Below the pieces are notes generated by a model that saw nothing but the letters and a program-made list of their open reading frames with translations, searched no databases and had not been told where the DNA came from. A stretch of 64,000 nt of DNA from assembly GCF_023715485.1 (NCBI RefSeq), contig NZ_JAMBOF010000006.1, positions 62,001-126,000 on the forward strand. The letters are read 5' to 3'. The DNA comes from Mesobacillus subterraneus (GTDB taxonomy: Bacteria; Bacillota; Bacilli; Bacillales; Cytobacillaceae). Positions 53,068-61,314 of the stretch are shown here, in pieces; position 1 is the stretch's first letter, and each line of letters starts with the position of its first letter. The position numbers and the translations under genes were made by a program.

Positions 53068-53157
53068 ATGAAAAAGAAGTTGATGGCTTTAATGACAGGT
53101 GCAATGGCATTAGGAGTTTTAGTAGCGGGTCTTCCGCCAATCCAACCTCCAGTTTGA
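53068..53157 (+). CDS. Pro-pheromone peptide precursor for the RRNPP regulator (predicted)
   Basis: This 29-residue frame starts at ATG 53068 after TGGAGGA. It has a basic start (MKKK), a hydrophobic core (LMALMTGAMALGVLVA) and a Pro-rich end, GLPPIQPPV. This is the form of NprX/PapR/Phr precursors, in which the last 5-8 residues become the signal. A strong terminator follows, so it forms a two-gene unit with the regulator. The mature peptide is probably within LPPIQPPV. Confidence 0.8.
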   Translation: MKKKLMALMTGAMALGVLVAGLPPIQPPV

Positions 53158-53165
53158 TTTGATGT

Positions 53166-53195
53166 AAAAAAGGCCTTTCATTTGGGCCTTTTTTT
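53166..53195 (+). terminator. Terminator after the peptide gene
   Basis: AAAAAAGGCC pairs with GGCCTTTTTT and further Ts follow. Confidence 0.88.
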
Positions 53196-53375
53196 GTTGG
53201 AAAAGGACGAAAGAAGTAAAACAAGAATAGGCAAAACTTCCTGTGTTATAACTTTTTCACAATAAGTTGGGAAAATATTCATGATGCATTTTCACCCCCA
53301 TACTCCTGATATACTATACGAACTATGTTCACGAAGCCACAAAGAAGTTTGGCTGAAAAAACAAGGAGGTTCGGT

Positions 53376-53504
53376 ATGGGAACAATTAGCATGAATATTG
53401 ACGACTTGTTGGATGAAACATTGGAAATCGCCGAAGATGATATTAGTTTTAAACTGAACCCTATTGAAATTGACAGTTTGCTCGAAAATACACGCCACTG
53501 GTAA
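53376..53504 (+). CDS. Small acidic protein (42 residues)
   Basis: ATG 53376 follows AAGGAGG. The product, MGTISMNIDDLLDETLEIAE followed by DDISFKLNPIEIDSLLENTR and HW, is strongly acidic. A terminator follows at once. Reading frames on the opposite strand lack ribosome sites. Family and function unknown. Confidence 0.65.
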   Translation: MGTISMNIDDLLDETLEIAEDDISFKLNPIEIDSLLENTRHW

Positions 53505-53510
53505 TAGATC

Positions 53511-53544
53511 AATCCGTTCCATATAAAATTGGAGCGGATTTTTT
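53511..53544 (+). terminator. Rho-independent terminator
   Basis: AATCCGTTCCA pairs with TGGAGCGGATT (one T-G pair), then T. Confidence 0.8.
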
Positions 53545-53615
53545 ATTTTGATTGGTTATAGAGGAACATATGTACTATAATTAAAAAAGAGTATATTAAT
53601 TAGGCAGGTGAGAGG

Positions 53616-55919
53616 ATGGAGTATGAGATAAAAATCCCGGTAAGGGCTTTAGCTGAGTATGTATACAGCAGCGGAAGCATTGAATCTGGATTCAGGACAG
53701 CTACATCCTTCACCGAGGGCTCAAGAATTCATCGTGAAGTCCAGAAAACATATCAAGAGAATGACCAAAGTGAAGTTCTATTGAAAACGGAAATATTGTA
53801 TGAAGATCTTCATTTTTATATAGAAGGTCGATGTGACGGGCTGCTTTTTTCAGATGACAATATCACGATTGATGAAATTAAATCAACTTCAGGGAGCCTC
53901 GATTACATAGACGCAAATACATATCCCGCGCACTGGGCTCAGGCGGAATGCTATGGATATATGTACATACAGGATCAAGACAGGGAATCAATAGACATTC
54001 AATTGACCTATGTACAGAAAACTTCAGGAGAAATAAAGAGATTTAAACGCTCTCGGTCTCGTGATGAGCTGGAAGCTTTCATGATGCACCTTATCATGAC
54101 TTATGCTCCATTTGCTAAGCTGCGTAAAGAACATAGAATTGCCCGTGACAGAAGTATTAAAGAGCTTGTATTTCCGTTTGACCAGTATCGAAAAGGCCAG
54201 CGCCAGCTTGCAGGCTCCGTTTATAAAACAATCTCGGACGGTGAGACTTTGTTTGCCAGTGCTCCTACAGGAATAGGGAAAACGATATCAACTATTTTTC
54301 CAACTGTAAAGGCAATCGGTGAAGGGCATTTGCAAAAGTTTTTTTATTTGACTGCAAAGACAACCACCAGAACGACTGGGGAAGAGGCTTTCAAGTTGAT
54401 GGCTGACAAAGGATTGCGGATGAATGTAGTGACAATTACGGCGAAGGACAAGATCTGTTTTACTGGAGAAGGGAAATGCACCAAGGAGTACTGTGTATTT
54501 GCAGATGGTTATTATGACCGAATAAATGGAGCTATACTTGACATCCTGGGTGAGGAGAGATCTTTTGACAGGGTATGCATTGAGAATTATGCTCTTAAGC
54601 ACCAAGTATGCCCGTTTGAATTTTCACTCGATCTTGCCTATATTGCAGACGCGGTCATTTGTGACTATAACTATATTTTCGACCCAAAAGTTTCGCTAAA
54701 ACGATTGTTTGATGATCAAAAAAAGCAGACGGTTTTGCTGGTTGATGAGGCTCATAACCTTGTGGATAGAGGAAGGGATATGTTTTCTTCGTCTTTGGAA
54801 AAAGCGTCATTTTTACAATTAAAACGCGACTATAAAGGAAAAAATAATGACCTTTTTCAAAGTTCTAAACAAATAAATGACTACTTCATAAAACTCAGGA
54901 AACAGGCTGAACCATCAAGAACAATCATATTTAAAGAGATATTATCTGAGTTGAATAATCTTATTTCAGGCTTTATTCAGCATGCCGAAATGGAATTACT
55001 TAAAGGGGATGCCGATAATTCAGTTTTATTGCTTGAAACTTATTTCACGGCCCAGAATTGGATCAGAATCAGCAAGCTTTTTGATGAGCGATACATACTT
55101 TATACCGAAATCCAAAAAAATGAAGTAATGATAAAACAATTCTGCCTCGATCCCTCGTTCTTAATCAGACAGGCTGGTGAAAAATTCAAAGCCCGTGTTT
55201 ACTTTTCTGCTACACTTAGCCCGATAAGTTATTTTAAGGATATGCTAGGTGGCGAAGTTGAAAATTATGTAACCTTCATTCCCTCTCCGTTTTCGAGTGA
55301 ACAGACCGAGGTATGGATTCAACCGTTATCAACTCGATTTAAAGACAGAGAAGTATCGATTAATCCAATTGTCAAAACCATTTACCATACAGTGAAAAAC
55401 AAGCCTGGCAACTATTTGATCTTTTTCCCATCCTACCAGTATCTTAATTCAGTGTTGGATGAATGGCATGTCCATAATGATGACATAACTACACTTGTTC
55501 AAGGGACTGGAATGGGAGATAATGACCGGACAGTTTTCCTAGAATCATTCAAATCTGATAATGATGACCCTCTTGTTGGATTCGCCGTACTCGGGGGTAT
55601 TTTCTCAGAGGGAATCGATTTAAAAGGCGATCGGTTAAATGGTGTGATAGTTGTAGGTGTCGGACTGCCCCAGATTGGCTTTGAACGCGATCTTATCAAA
55701 CAGCATTTTTCTGCCTCTGGCAAAAATGGCTATGATTATGCATATGTTTTTCCTGGTATGAATAAGGTGCTCCAGGCTGGGGGCAGGCTGATCCGTTCAG
55801 AGAATGACACGGGAATGATCATATTGATTGACGACCGGTATCTTACCGCTAAATATCAAAGTTTATTGCCAGTTGAATGGCGTAACTTTTTGATTTTGCA
55901 ATCAAACAGCATCCTGTAA
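53616..55919 (+). CDS. DinG/XPD-like superfamily 2 DNA helicase with nuclease-like N-terminus
   Basis: This 767-residue protein has a PD-(D/E)XK-like N-terminal part (EGRCDGLLFSDDNITIDEIKS), Walker A APTGIGKT (216-223), a Cys-rich iron-sulfur insertion (CFTGEGKCTKEYC...C), DEAH-type VDEAH (376-380) and the C-terminal helicase box QAGGRLIRS. It should unwind DNA with 5'-3' polarity in repair. It stands alone; no CRISPR genes are near. Confidence 0.9.
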   Translation: MEYEIKIPVRALAEYVYSSGSIESGFRTATSFTEGSRIHREVQKTYQENDQSEVLLKTEILYEDLHFYIEGRCDGLLFSDDNITIDEIKSTSGSLDYIDANTYPAHWAQAECYGYMYIQDQDRESIDIQLTYVQKTSGEIKRFKRSRSRDELEAFMMHLIMTYAPFAKLRKEHRIARDRSIKELVFPFDQYRKGQRQLAGSVYKTISDGETLFASAPTGIGKTISTIFPTVKAIGEGHLQKFFYLTAKTTTRTTGEEAFKLMADKGLRMNVVTITAKDKICFTGEGKCTKEYCVFADGYYDRINGAILDILGEERSFDRVCIENYALKHQVCPFEFSLDLAYIADAVICDYNYIFDPKVSLKRLFDDQKKQTVLLVDEAHNLVDRGRDMFSSSLEKASFLQLKRDYKGKNNDLFQSSKQINDYFIKLRKQAEPSRTIIFKEILSELNNLISGFIQHAEMELLKGDADNSVLLLETYFTAQNWIRISKLFDERYILYTEIQKNEVMIKQFCLDPSFLIRQAGEKFKARVYFSATLSPISYFKDMLGGEVENYVTFIPSPFSSEQTEVWIQPLSTRFKDREVSINPIVKTIYHTVKNKPGNYLIFFPSYQYLNSVLDEWHVHNDDITTLVQGTGMGDNDRTVFLESFKSDNDDPLVGFAVLGGIFSEGIDLKGDRLNGVIVVGVGLPQIGFERDLIKQHFSASGKNGYDYAYVFPGMNKVLQAGGRLIRSENDTGMIILIDDRYLTAKYQSLLPVEWRNFLILQSNSIL

Positions 55920-56069
55920 TCACAGGGTGTTGTTTTCTTATTTTTGTATAACTAATTAGCTTATCAGACGCATTTCTAAAAACTATTTTAAAAAATTTAC
56001 AGGAAAAGAAAGCCAAATGAGTGAAACTACCGTCTAATCTATAAGAACGGAGACAAGGGGGTGCCTGTA

Positions 56070-56594
56070 TTGCTGAAACTAATTAGTAAAGCTCAAAAAG
56101 GAAATGATAAAGCGTTTTTGGAACTGTTTCAACAATACGAACAAGACATTTACAGGATGGCTTTTATATATGTAAAAAATGAAAGCGATGCCCTGGATGT
56201 GGTACAGGAAACAGCATACCGCTCATTTAAATCGATCAAAAATCTTAAAGAACCAAAATACTTTAAAACTTGGCTTATGCGGATCGCCATCAGCTGCGCA
56301 CTGGATATTTTAAGAAAGAGAAAGAATGTTGTCCCGCTTAAACCAGAATTTGATAATCATGTAGCAGGAATTGTCAATGAGGATATTATTTCTGGAATTA
56401 CTTTAAAAGATTTGATTGAAGGGCTTCAGGAAGAAGAAAAAAGCGTTATTCTCCTAAGGTTTTATCAAGGAATGACGCTAAAAGAAATATCGGTAGTCCT
56501 TGAAATTCCACTAGGCACTGTAAAAACTATTTTATACCGCAGTTTAACAAAGCTTCGAAATTCTTTAAAGGGAGATGAAGCAAATGAACGATAA
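56070..56594 (+). CDS. ECF RNA polymerase sigma factor (SigV-like)
   Basis: This roughly 174-residue protein has region 2 (IYRMAFIYVKNESDALDVVQETAYRSFKSIKNLKEPKYFKTWLMRIAISCALDILRK) and region 4 (LQEEEKSVILLRFYQGMTLKEISVVLEIPLGTVKTILYRSLTKLR). TTG 56070 is preferred over GTG 56061 because AAGGGGGTG (56055-56063) overlaps the latter. It overlaps its likely anti-sigma gene. Confidence 0.9.
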   Translation: MLKLISKAQKGNDKAFLELFQQYEQDIYRMAFIYVKNESDALDVVQETAYRSFKSIKNLKEPKYFKTWLMRIAISCALDILRKRKNVVPLKPEFDNHVAGIVNEDIISGITLKDLIEGLQEEEKSVILLRFYQGMTLKEISVVLEIPLGTVKTILYRSLTKLRNSLKGDEANER

Positions 56595-57219
56595 AATTTT
56601 AAGTGAAATGAACAAAATCGAAATTCCAGTAGAGCTGAGTGAGAGAAGTAAATTAGGCATCGCCAAAGCAAAATCGGAGTCTGTCAAAAAGTCCAGTCGA
56701 AAATGGTACTTGCTGGCCGCTCCTGCATTGGCAGCAACCATCGCTTTATCCATTGCCGGACCAGGGTTATTTACAAGTGCCCCGTCTGAAAACCCAGTCA
56801 TCCAAACGGTTCCTTACAGCAATGCCTTTGATGTAACAGATCCTCAAAGACTAGTAGGCTGGTCCGACGCTGTCTTCGTTGGGAAAGTGATAGAAAAGTC
56901 CGGGGAGAAATCCCTGGTTGGAATACCAGAAACGCAATTTAAAGTGGAGGTATCTGAAGATATTAAAGGTAACTTAAAAGGCGCGGTGACAGTCAATCAA
57001 CAGGGAGGATATGAAGGCAATAATTTAATCCTGATTGAAAATGATGCATTATTGGAAAAAGGGGAGACATATTTATTTGTCACCAAGTATTTAGAGGAAG
57101 AGGGTTGGTACACTTTAGTGCCCGTATATGGAGATATTCGCATTACGAGCGAATCGCATAGAGAAGAACTTATTAACAAATATAAAAAAGCGTATGAAGA
57201 AGAGATTCCATTCCAATAA
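56584..57219 (+). CDS. Probable anti-sigma factor, single-pass membrane protein
   Basis: This 211-residue protein has a cytoplasmic helical N-terminus (about 35 residues), one membrane helix (WYLLAAPALAATIALSIAGPGLF) and an outer beta-rich domain. ATG 56584 with AAAGGGAG is preferred to ATG 56575. It overlaps the sigma gene by 11 bp. No zinc motif or known anti-sigma domain is visible; the call rests on position and topology. Confidence 0.72.
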   Translation: MNDKILSEMNKIEIPVELSERSKLGIAKAKSESVKKSSRKWYLLAAPALAATIALSIAGPGLFTSAPSENPVIQTVPYSNAFDVTDPQRLVGWSDAVFVGKVIEKSGEKSLVGIPETQFKVEVSEDIKGNLKGAVTVNQQGGYEGNNLILIENDALLEKGETYLFVTKYLEEEGWYTLVPVYGDIRITSESHREELINKYKKAYEEEIPFQ

Positions 57220-57225
57220 GTATGA

Positions 57226-57258
57226 CATAAAAGACCAAACTCATTTTGGTCTTTTATG
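57226..57258 (+). terminator. Terminator after the ECF/anti-sigma pair
   Basis: CATAAAAGACCAAA and TTTGGTCTTTTATG form a perfect 14-bp stem. Confidence 0.85.
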
Positions 57259-57269
57259 ATTTTTAAAAA

Positions 57270-57300
57270 GGCTGTTTACGCATAGAATGTTGTTTTCGCA
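57270..57300 (-). repeat. Dispersed intergenic repeat, inverted copy
   Basis: On the minus strand this reads TGCGAAAACAACATTCTATG followed by CGTAAACAGCC, related to the copies at 32404, 49836 and 61241. Confidence 0.5.
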
Positions 57301-57364
57301 GGGAGTTCGACAATGTTATTTAGATAGTGTTGAAACCTGTCCATTGCCAATCCCCCTTAGACAA

Positions 57365-58009
57365 TTAAAATTTGCTTATTTCAGTTATTACTCTCTTCAG
57401 TACATCTATTGACTCAATTGGATTGTCAGCATAGTTAAGACTGTGCTCAGTACCAGGTATCAACAAACATGATATGTTTTCATTAGTATAAAGTTGTTCA
57501 TATCGTTCCGAAATATAGCAAGGGTCCCTATCGCCGATGATGCATAAACCAGATGATAGTGATTCATTCATTTTATTAAAAACGGTATCCAACTGTAAGA
57601 GTGGAGTAAGCCAGACTACCTTGGCTTTTGATAATTCATCTCGATCAACGATAGATGACAAAGCAATCGTGCCGATTGATTTGCCGATTAATGTGTGGTT
57701 TTCGTAAGAATGGCTTACTAAAACTCGATTCATAACTGCTTTTACATCTTCAGTAATCTGAGTGATATGTTCATCAAGGCTCATCGAGTTCGATTCTTCC
57801 GACGTATAATCATAATTAACATGAAGAACGTCAAATCCCTTTTTTAGAAAAACTCCAGTTGAGTAATGAAAAAGCGGAGCCTGTGCAGTGTAGCCTCTGC
57901 CAGGGAACATCACTGCTATACTGTTTGATTGCATGTCCTGCTTGAAAAGCAGGTAGTCAACTGGTTTCTCTTTATATCCAGCAACAGAGTCTTTAATCAT
58001 TTTAACCAT
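57365..58009 (-). CDS. Alpha/beta hydrolase
   Basis: This 214-residue protein has the nucleophile elbow LIGKSIGTIAL, an acid in IIGDRDPCY and a base in PGTEHSLNY. It is a small cytoplasmic serine hydrolase with no cap domain. AGGAGG lies 10 bp before the ATG at 58009. Substrate unknown. Confidence 0.83.
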   Translation of the reverse strand: MVKMIKDSVAGYKEKPVDYLLFKQDMQSNSIAVMFPGRGYTAQAPLFHYSTGVFLKKGFDVLHVNYDYTSEESNSMSLDEHITQITEDVKAVMNRVLVSHSYENHTLIGKSIGTIALSSIVDRDELSKAKVVWLTPLLQLDTVFNKMNESLSSGLCIIGDRDPCYISERYEQLYTNENISCLLIPGTEHSLNYADNPIESIDVLKRVITEISKF

Positions 58010-58271
58010 AGAAAGAAGGCCTCCTAAAAGTTTTCTTAATTATACATTAATTTTCAAATTATGGAATATTTATCTGCATTACGTATCAGCTTTTTTAATT
58101 AATTAGAATCTCGGATCGATACTTACAGAAAAGTTAACCAGAAGTCAGTAAACGCTAGTTATGCGATTGGTCAAGAAGCCACGAGTTCAATAGAAGCAGC
58201 TTTCAGGAAAAAAATATCATAATATTATTATGTAAAGTAAAAAAGTAATTTTAAAAATTAAATTAACCTTA
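58010..58271. other. Intergenic region
   Basis: No supported ORF; only the divergent promoters of the hydrolase and the MerR gene are expected here. Confidence 0.4.
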
Positions 58272-58302
58272 TTGACTATCACGTTGCGTTATAGCTTACG
58301 AT
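58272..58302 (+). promoter_or_regulatory. MerR-type promoter with operator in a 19-bp spacer
   Basis: The -35 TTGACT (58272-58277) and -10 TACGAT (58297-58302) are separated by 19 bp, the overlong spacing typical of MerR-activated promoters. The spacer carries the dyad CTATCACG-TTG-CGTTATAG (58276-58294), with 7 of 8 positions matching. Confidence 0.82.
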
Positions 58303-58326
58303 GGGAATGTGGAGGTGATCACAACA

Positions 58327-59088
58327 TTGTACAAAGTAAAAGAAGTTTCAGAACTGGCAGGAGTGAGTGTCCGCACCCTGCATCATTATGATTCGATCGG
58401 GCTGTTAGTGCCAGCGTCGACTACTCCGGCCGGGTATCGACTATATACGGAGATGGATCTTGAACGCCTGCAGCAAATATTATTTTTCAAGGAGATGGAA
58501 TTCAGCCTTCAGGAAATAAAAAATATTCTAAGCCGTTCTGACTTTGACCGCAAGGCAACTTTGAAAAATCATAAGGAGCTCCTTCTTGAAAAAAAGAAGC
58601 GGCTTGAAGAGTTGATCAATACAGTTGATAAAACAATCGATTCCATCGATGGAGGGTCTAAAATGGCTGATAAGGAAATGTTCAAAGGCTTTGATATGTC
58701 AGAAATTGAGGAACATCAAAAGAAGTATAGCAAGGAAGCAAAAGAAAAGTATGGAAAGGAAACAGTGGAAAAGGTTGAGAAACGGACCTCGGCCTATACT
58801 AGTGAAGACTGGGGAAATATCCAGGCAAAAACAGAAGAAATATATAGAAGGGTAATGGAACGTATGGGCCATGGACCAGAAGATTCGCATGTACAGCAGG
58901 CAGTGGCAGACTGGCGCCAATTCATCACAGACTATTACTATGAATGCACAATTGATATTTTCCGCGGGTTAGGAGACTTATATGTTGCTGATCCAAGGTT
59001 CACTAAGAATATTGATAAACACGGGGAAGGACTTGCAGCATTCCTAAGTAAAGCCATGCACTACTACTGCGATCAGCAAACAAAATAA
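58327..59088 (+). CDS. MerR-family regulator with TipAS-like ligand domain
   Basis: This 253-residue protein has a MerR HTH (YKVKEVSELAGVSVRTLHHYDSIGLLVPASTTPAGYRLYTEMDLERLQQILFFKEMEFSLQEIKNIL), a dimerisation coiled coil and a C-terminal TipAS domain (about 135-253). TipAS binds drugs such as thiopeptides in TipA and Mta. TTG 58327 is chosen because GGAGGTGATC precedes it. It is probably autoregulated through the 19-bp-spacer promoter just upstream. Confidence 0.92.
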   Translation: MYKVKEVSELAGVSVRTLHHYDSIGLLVPASTTPAGYRLYTEMDLERLQQILFFKEMEFSLQEIKNILSRSDFDRKATLKNHKELLLEKKKRLEELINTVDKTIDSIDGGSKMADKEMFKGFDMSEIEEHQKKYSKEAKEKYGKETVEKVEKRTSAYTSEDWGNIQAKTEEIYRRVMERMGHGPEDSHVQQAVADWRQFITDYYYECTIDIFRGLGDLYVADPRFTKNIDKHGEGLAAFLSKAMHYYCDQQTK

Positions 59089-59096
59089 TCTTAACG

Positions 59097-59130
59097 GACG
59101 AAATCAAAATTGATTTCGTCTTTCTTTTTT
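59097..59130 (+). terminator. Terminator after the MerR gene
   Basis: GACGAAATCA and TGATTTCGTC form a 10-bp stem with an AAAT loop. Confidence 0.83.
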
Positions 59131-59187
59131 GGGGTGAAATTATGATAAAATAAAAGTGGAGAAAATTCTGTAAACGGAGAGTTTTAA

Positions 59188-59811
59188 ATGAGGATAAAAT
59201 CAGCTTTCAAAAAATATATCGACCATCAATATGAAAAGCCGTCTGGTGTTATCGGTTCTTTCATAGGAGAAAAAATGGTAAAACAACATATCCCTGAGAC
59301 CTATTGGACTGCTGAACTGCTGGCACTTAAAAAAGATGAAACCATACTAGAAATAGGCTGCGGGGCAGGTAAAGCTATTAAACTGCTGCTTAAGGATGAC
59401 TCTGTCAGGCATATTGATGGTTTGGATTTCTCAAAAACAGTTTTAAAGTCCGCAAGACTCCGGAATAGAAGCGAGATCAAAAAAAAGCGGGCTAGTTTTG
59501 TCCACGGGAAAGCAAACAGCCTTCCTTTTCAAGACAGACAGTTTTCAAGAATTTTCAGTATCCATTCCCTCTATTTTTGGGATAGTATTCCTGATTGTGC
59601 AATGGAAATGCACAGGGTACTTAAAGATAATGGGATGATTGTACTGACATTGTCTAACGGTAAAGATGGAGAAGAATGGAGCAATATTAATAGCCTGGTT
59701 CTCGATAAGCTTATCCCTGCATTGAGGGAAACAGGATTTAAGAAAATCGAAGTGATCAAAGGACCGAACTCAAGGCAGTATCATATTGCCGCTATAAGAG
59801 CACATAAGTAA
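59188..59811 (+). CDS. Class I SAM-dependent methyltransferase
   Basis: This 207-residue protein has motif I ILEIGCGAGKAIKLLL, DGLDFSKTVLKSAR, FSIHSLYFWDSIPD and LKDNGMIVLTL. It is the fourth methyltransferase gene in the window. Possibly co-expressed with the MerR regulator's regulon; substrate unknown. Confidence 0.85.
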   Translation: MRIKSAFKKYIDHQYEKPSGVIGSFIGEKMVKQHIPETYWTAELLALKKDETILEIGCGAGKAIKLLLKDDSVRHIDGLDFSKTVLKSARLRNRSEIKKKRASFVHGKANSLPFQDRQFSRIFSIHSLYFWDSIPDCAMEMHRVLKDNGMIVLTLSNGKDGEEWSNINSLVLDKLIPALRETGFKKIEVIKGPNSRQYHIAAIRAHK

Positions 59812-59997
59812 TCTTAGTGTATTTGCCAGGCAGCCTATTCATGGGCTGCTATTCTTATAGCTGGAAATGAAACTTTTTCTATACTCAATACGTAAAATAA
59901 CTTCGTTCTTTCATAAACTAAATGTTTTAAGTGAATGGATAGAGTGAAAGAAGGAATAAAGCGATGTATTCATATCGCTTGTAAAGGAGTTGTTCAT

Positions 59998-60276
59998 ATG
60001 AAAAAGTTCTTCAAGAGGATTTGGCTAATTTTTAAGATTAAGAAATTCTTCCCATTTCTAATAGAGTTCTTTACATCTGCTACAGTACCATTGAAGAAAA
60101 AAGTGACTTCGCTCGGTTTGATTATAGGCTATTTCCTGCTTCCATTTGATCTGATACCTGATTTTTTCACACTTATAGGAGTAGTTGATGATGTAGGTGT
60201 GCTGCTGATCGTTTTTCAGCAAATCATCAAAATGGCTCCAGCTGAATTAAAGGATAAACATGATCTCAAAGTTTAA
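59998..60276 (+). CDS. YkvA/DUF1232-family membrane protein
   Basis: This 92-residue protein has the DUF1232 core LGLIIGYFLLPFDLIPDFFTLIGVVDDVGVLLIVFQQI. ATG 59998 follows AAAGGAG; the longer frame upstream has no matching site. The function of this family is not established. A terminator follows. Confidence 0.87.
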   Translation: MKKFFKRIWLIFKIKKFFPFLIEFFTSATVPLKKKVTSLGLIIGYFLLPFDLIPDFFTLIGVVDDVGVLLIVFQQIIKMAPAELKDKHDLKV

Positions 60277-60331
60277 ATTAGTGTATCTAAAATTTTTAAT
60301 TAAGAGTAAACCTTTGATATAATATTCATGT

Positions 60332-60355
60332 ACAAGGGGCAGTGCCCCTTGTTTT
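60332..60355 (+). terminator. Rho-independent terminator
   Basis: ACAAGGGG and CCCCTTGT pair with a 5-nt loop, then TTTT. Confidence 0.8.
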
Positions 60356-60397
60356 CTGAATTATAGAAGCATCATTATAAATGATAGGGGAATTTCA

Positions 60398-61228
60398 ATG
60401 CACAGGAATCAGGCATTATATGAATATTTAAAAGCAAATACACGGAATCTTACAGAAGAGTGGTATCGGAACATCGACAAATCCAATACTGCTGGAGTAT
60501 ATTCATCGAAAGACCCTAAGGTTATTGAGGCTTTGAAAGAACAGAATCATGACTTCCATCTCCATTTTATTGAAGTTTTTTCAAAGGATGAAAAGGAGTT
60601 CTTCAAGGATTTTGAACCGTGGATTATTGAAATCGCCAGCGATATTGAGCATATTAATACACCAATTCAATACGTAATAAGGGAATTTAAAAATGTTAGG
60701 AATCAATATTTAGACTATGTTCGAGAATTTGTGAAGTTAAATCCAGATATAACGAGAGAAGAAGTTGATGCCTGGTTTGATATCATTCTGAAAGAAATGG
60801 ACGAAGTCATTTTAAGATTCATCGAAACTACATATAAATACTCCCAAAATGTATTGAAAGCGCAACAGGAAATGATTAATGAGTTAAGTGCTCCCGTTAT
60901 TTCACTAAGCAATCATCAAGGGCTGCTGCCATTGATAGGCGATATAGATACGACGAGAGCTAAAATGATTCTTGAACATACACTGAAACAGTGTGCACAG
61001 AGAAATATCCATCATATATTCGTTGATTTGTCCGGAGTTGCGATGATCGATACAATGGTAGCACACCAGTTATTCCAGCTTCTTAAGGCTTTGAAGTTAA
61101 TAGGCGTAAAAGCAACACTTTCAGGCATCAGGCCAGAAATTGCCCAGACAGCCGTCCAGCTCGGATTATCATTTGAAGAAACAGATATCAAAAATAGCTT
61201 AGCCCAGGCTCTTGATGCAAAAAAATAA
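60398..61228 (+). CDS. Stressosome sensor RsbR paralogue
   Basis: This 276-residue protein has an N-terminal non-haem-globin-type sensor domain (about 1-145), a linker and a C-terminal STAS domain (ELSAPVISLSNHQGLLPLIGDIDTTRA...). Both phospho-acceptors of RsbR are present: T219 in AMIDTMVA and T251 in GIRPEIAQTAV. It should co-assemble with RsbS and be phosphorylated by RsbT, whose genes are 21 kb upstream. It is a single gene with its own terminator. Confidence 0.93.
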   Translation: MHRNQALYEYLKANTRNLTEEWYRNIDKSNTAGVYSSKDPKVIEALKEQNHDFHLHFIEVFSKDEKEFFKDFEPWIIEIASDIEHINTPIQYVIREFKNVRNQYLDYVREFVKLNPDITREEVDAWFDIILKEMDEVILRFIETTYKYSQNVLKAQQEMINELSAPVISLSNHQGLLPLIGDIDTTRAKMILEHTLKQCAQRNIHHIFVDLSGVAMIDTMVAHQLFQLLKALKLIGVKATLSGIRPEIAQTAVQLGLSFEETDIKNSLAQALDAKK

Positions 61229-61240
61229 AAAAAGGCGCAC

Positions 61241-61270
61241 AGTAACAAAGTTTACGTAAAGAGCCTAATA
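61241..61270 (+). repeat. Dispersed intergenic repeat, copy C
   Basis: AGTAACAAAGTTTACG followed by TAAAGAGCCTAATA; the third direct copy. Confidence 0.65.
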
Positions 61271-61271
61271 A

Positions 61272-61303
61272 AAAAACGGCTTCCAAAAAGGAAAGCCGTT
61301 TTT
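61272..61303. terminator. Bidirectional terminator
   Basis: AAAAACGGCTTCC and GGAAAGCCGTTTTT pair between convergent genes. Confidence 0.85.
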
Positions 61304-61314
61304 ACTGCGTTTAT

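Noticed and set aside
53279-53522. Two minus-strand ORFs of 76-77 codons
   Set aside because: They are shadows of the plus-strand 42-residue gene, which has a strong ribosome site and terminator.
53616-55919. CRISPR-linked nuclease/helicase (CasDinG or Cas4)
   Set aside because: No CRISPR array or cas genes are present; DinG-type repair helicase is the simpler call.
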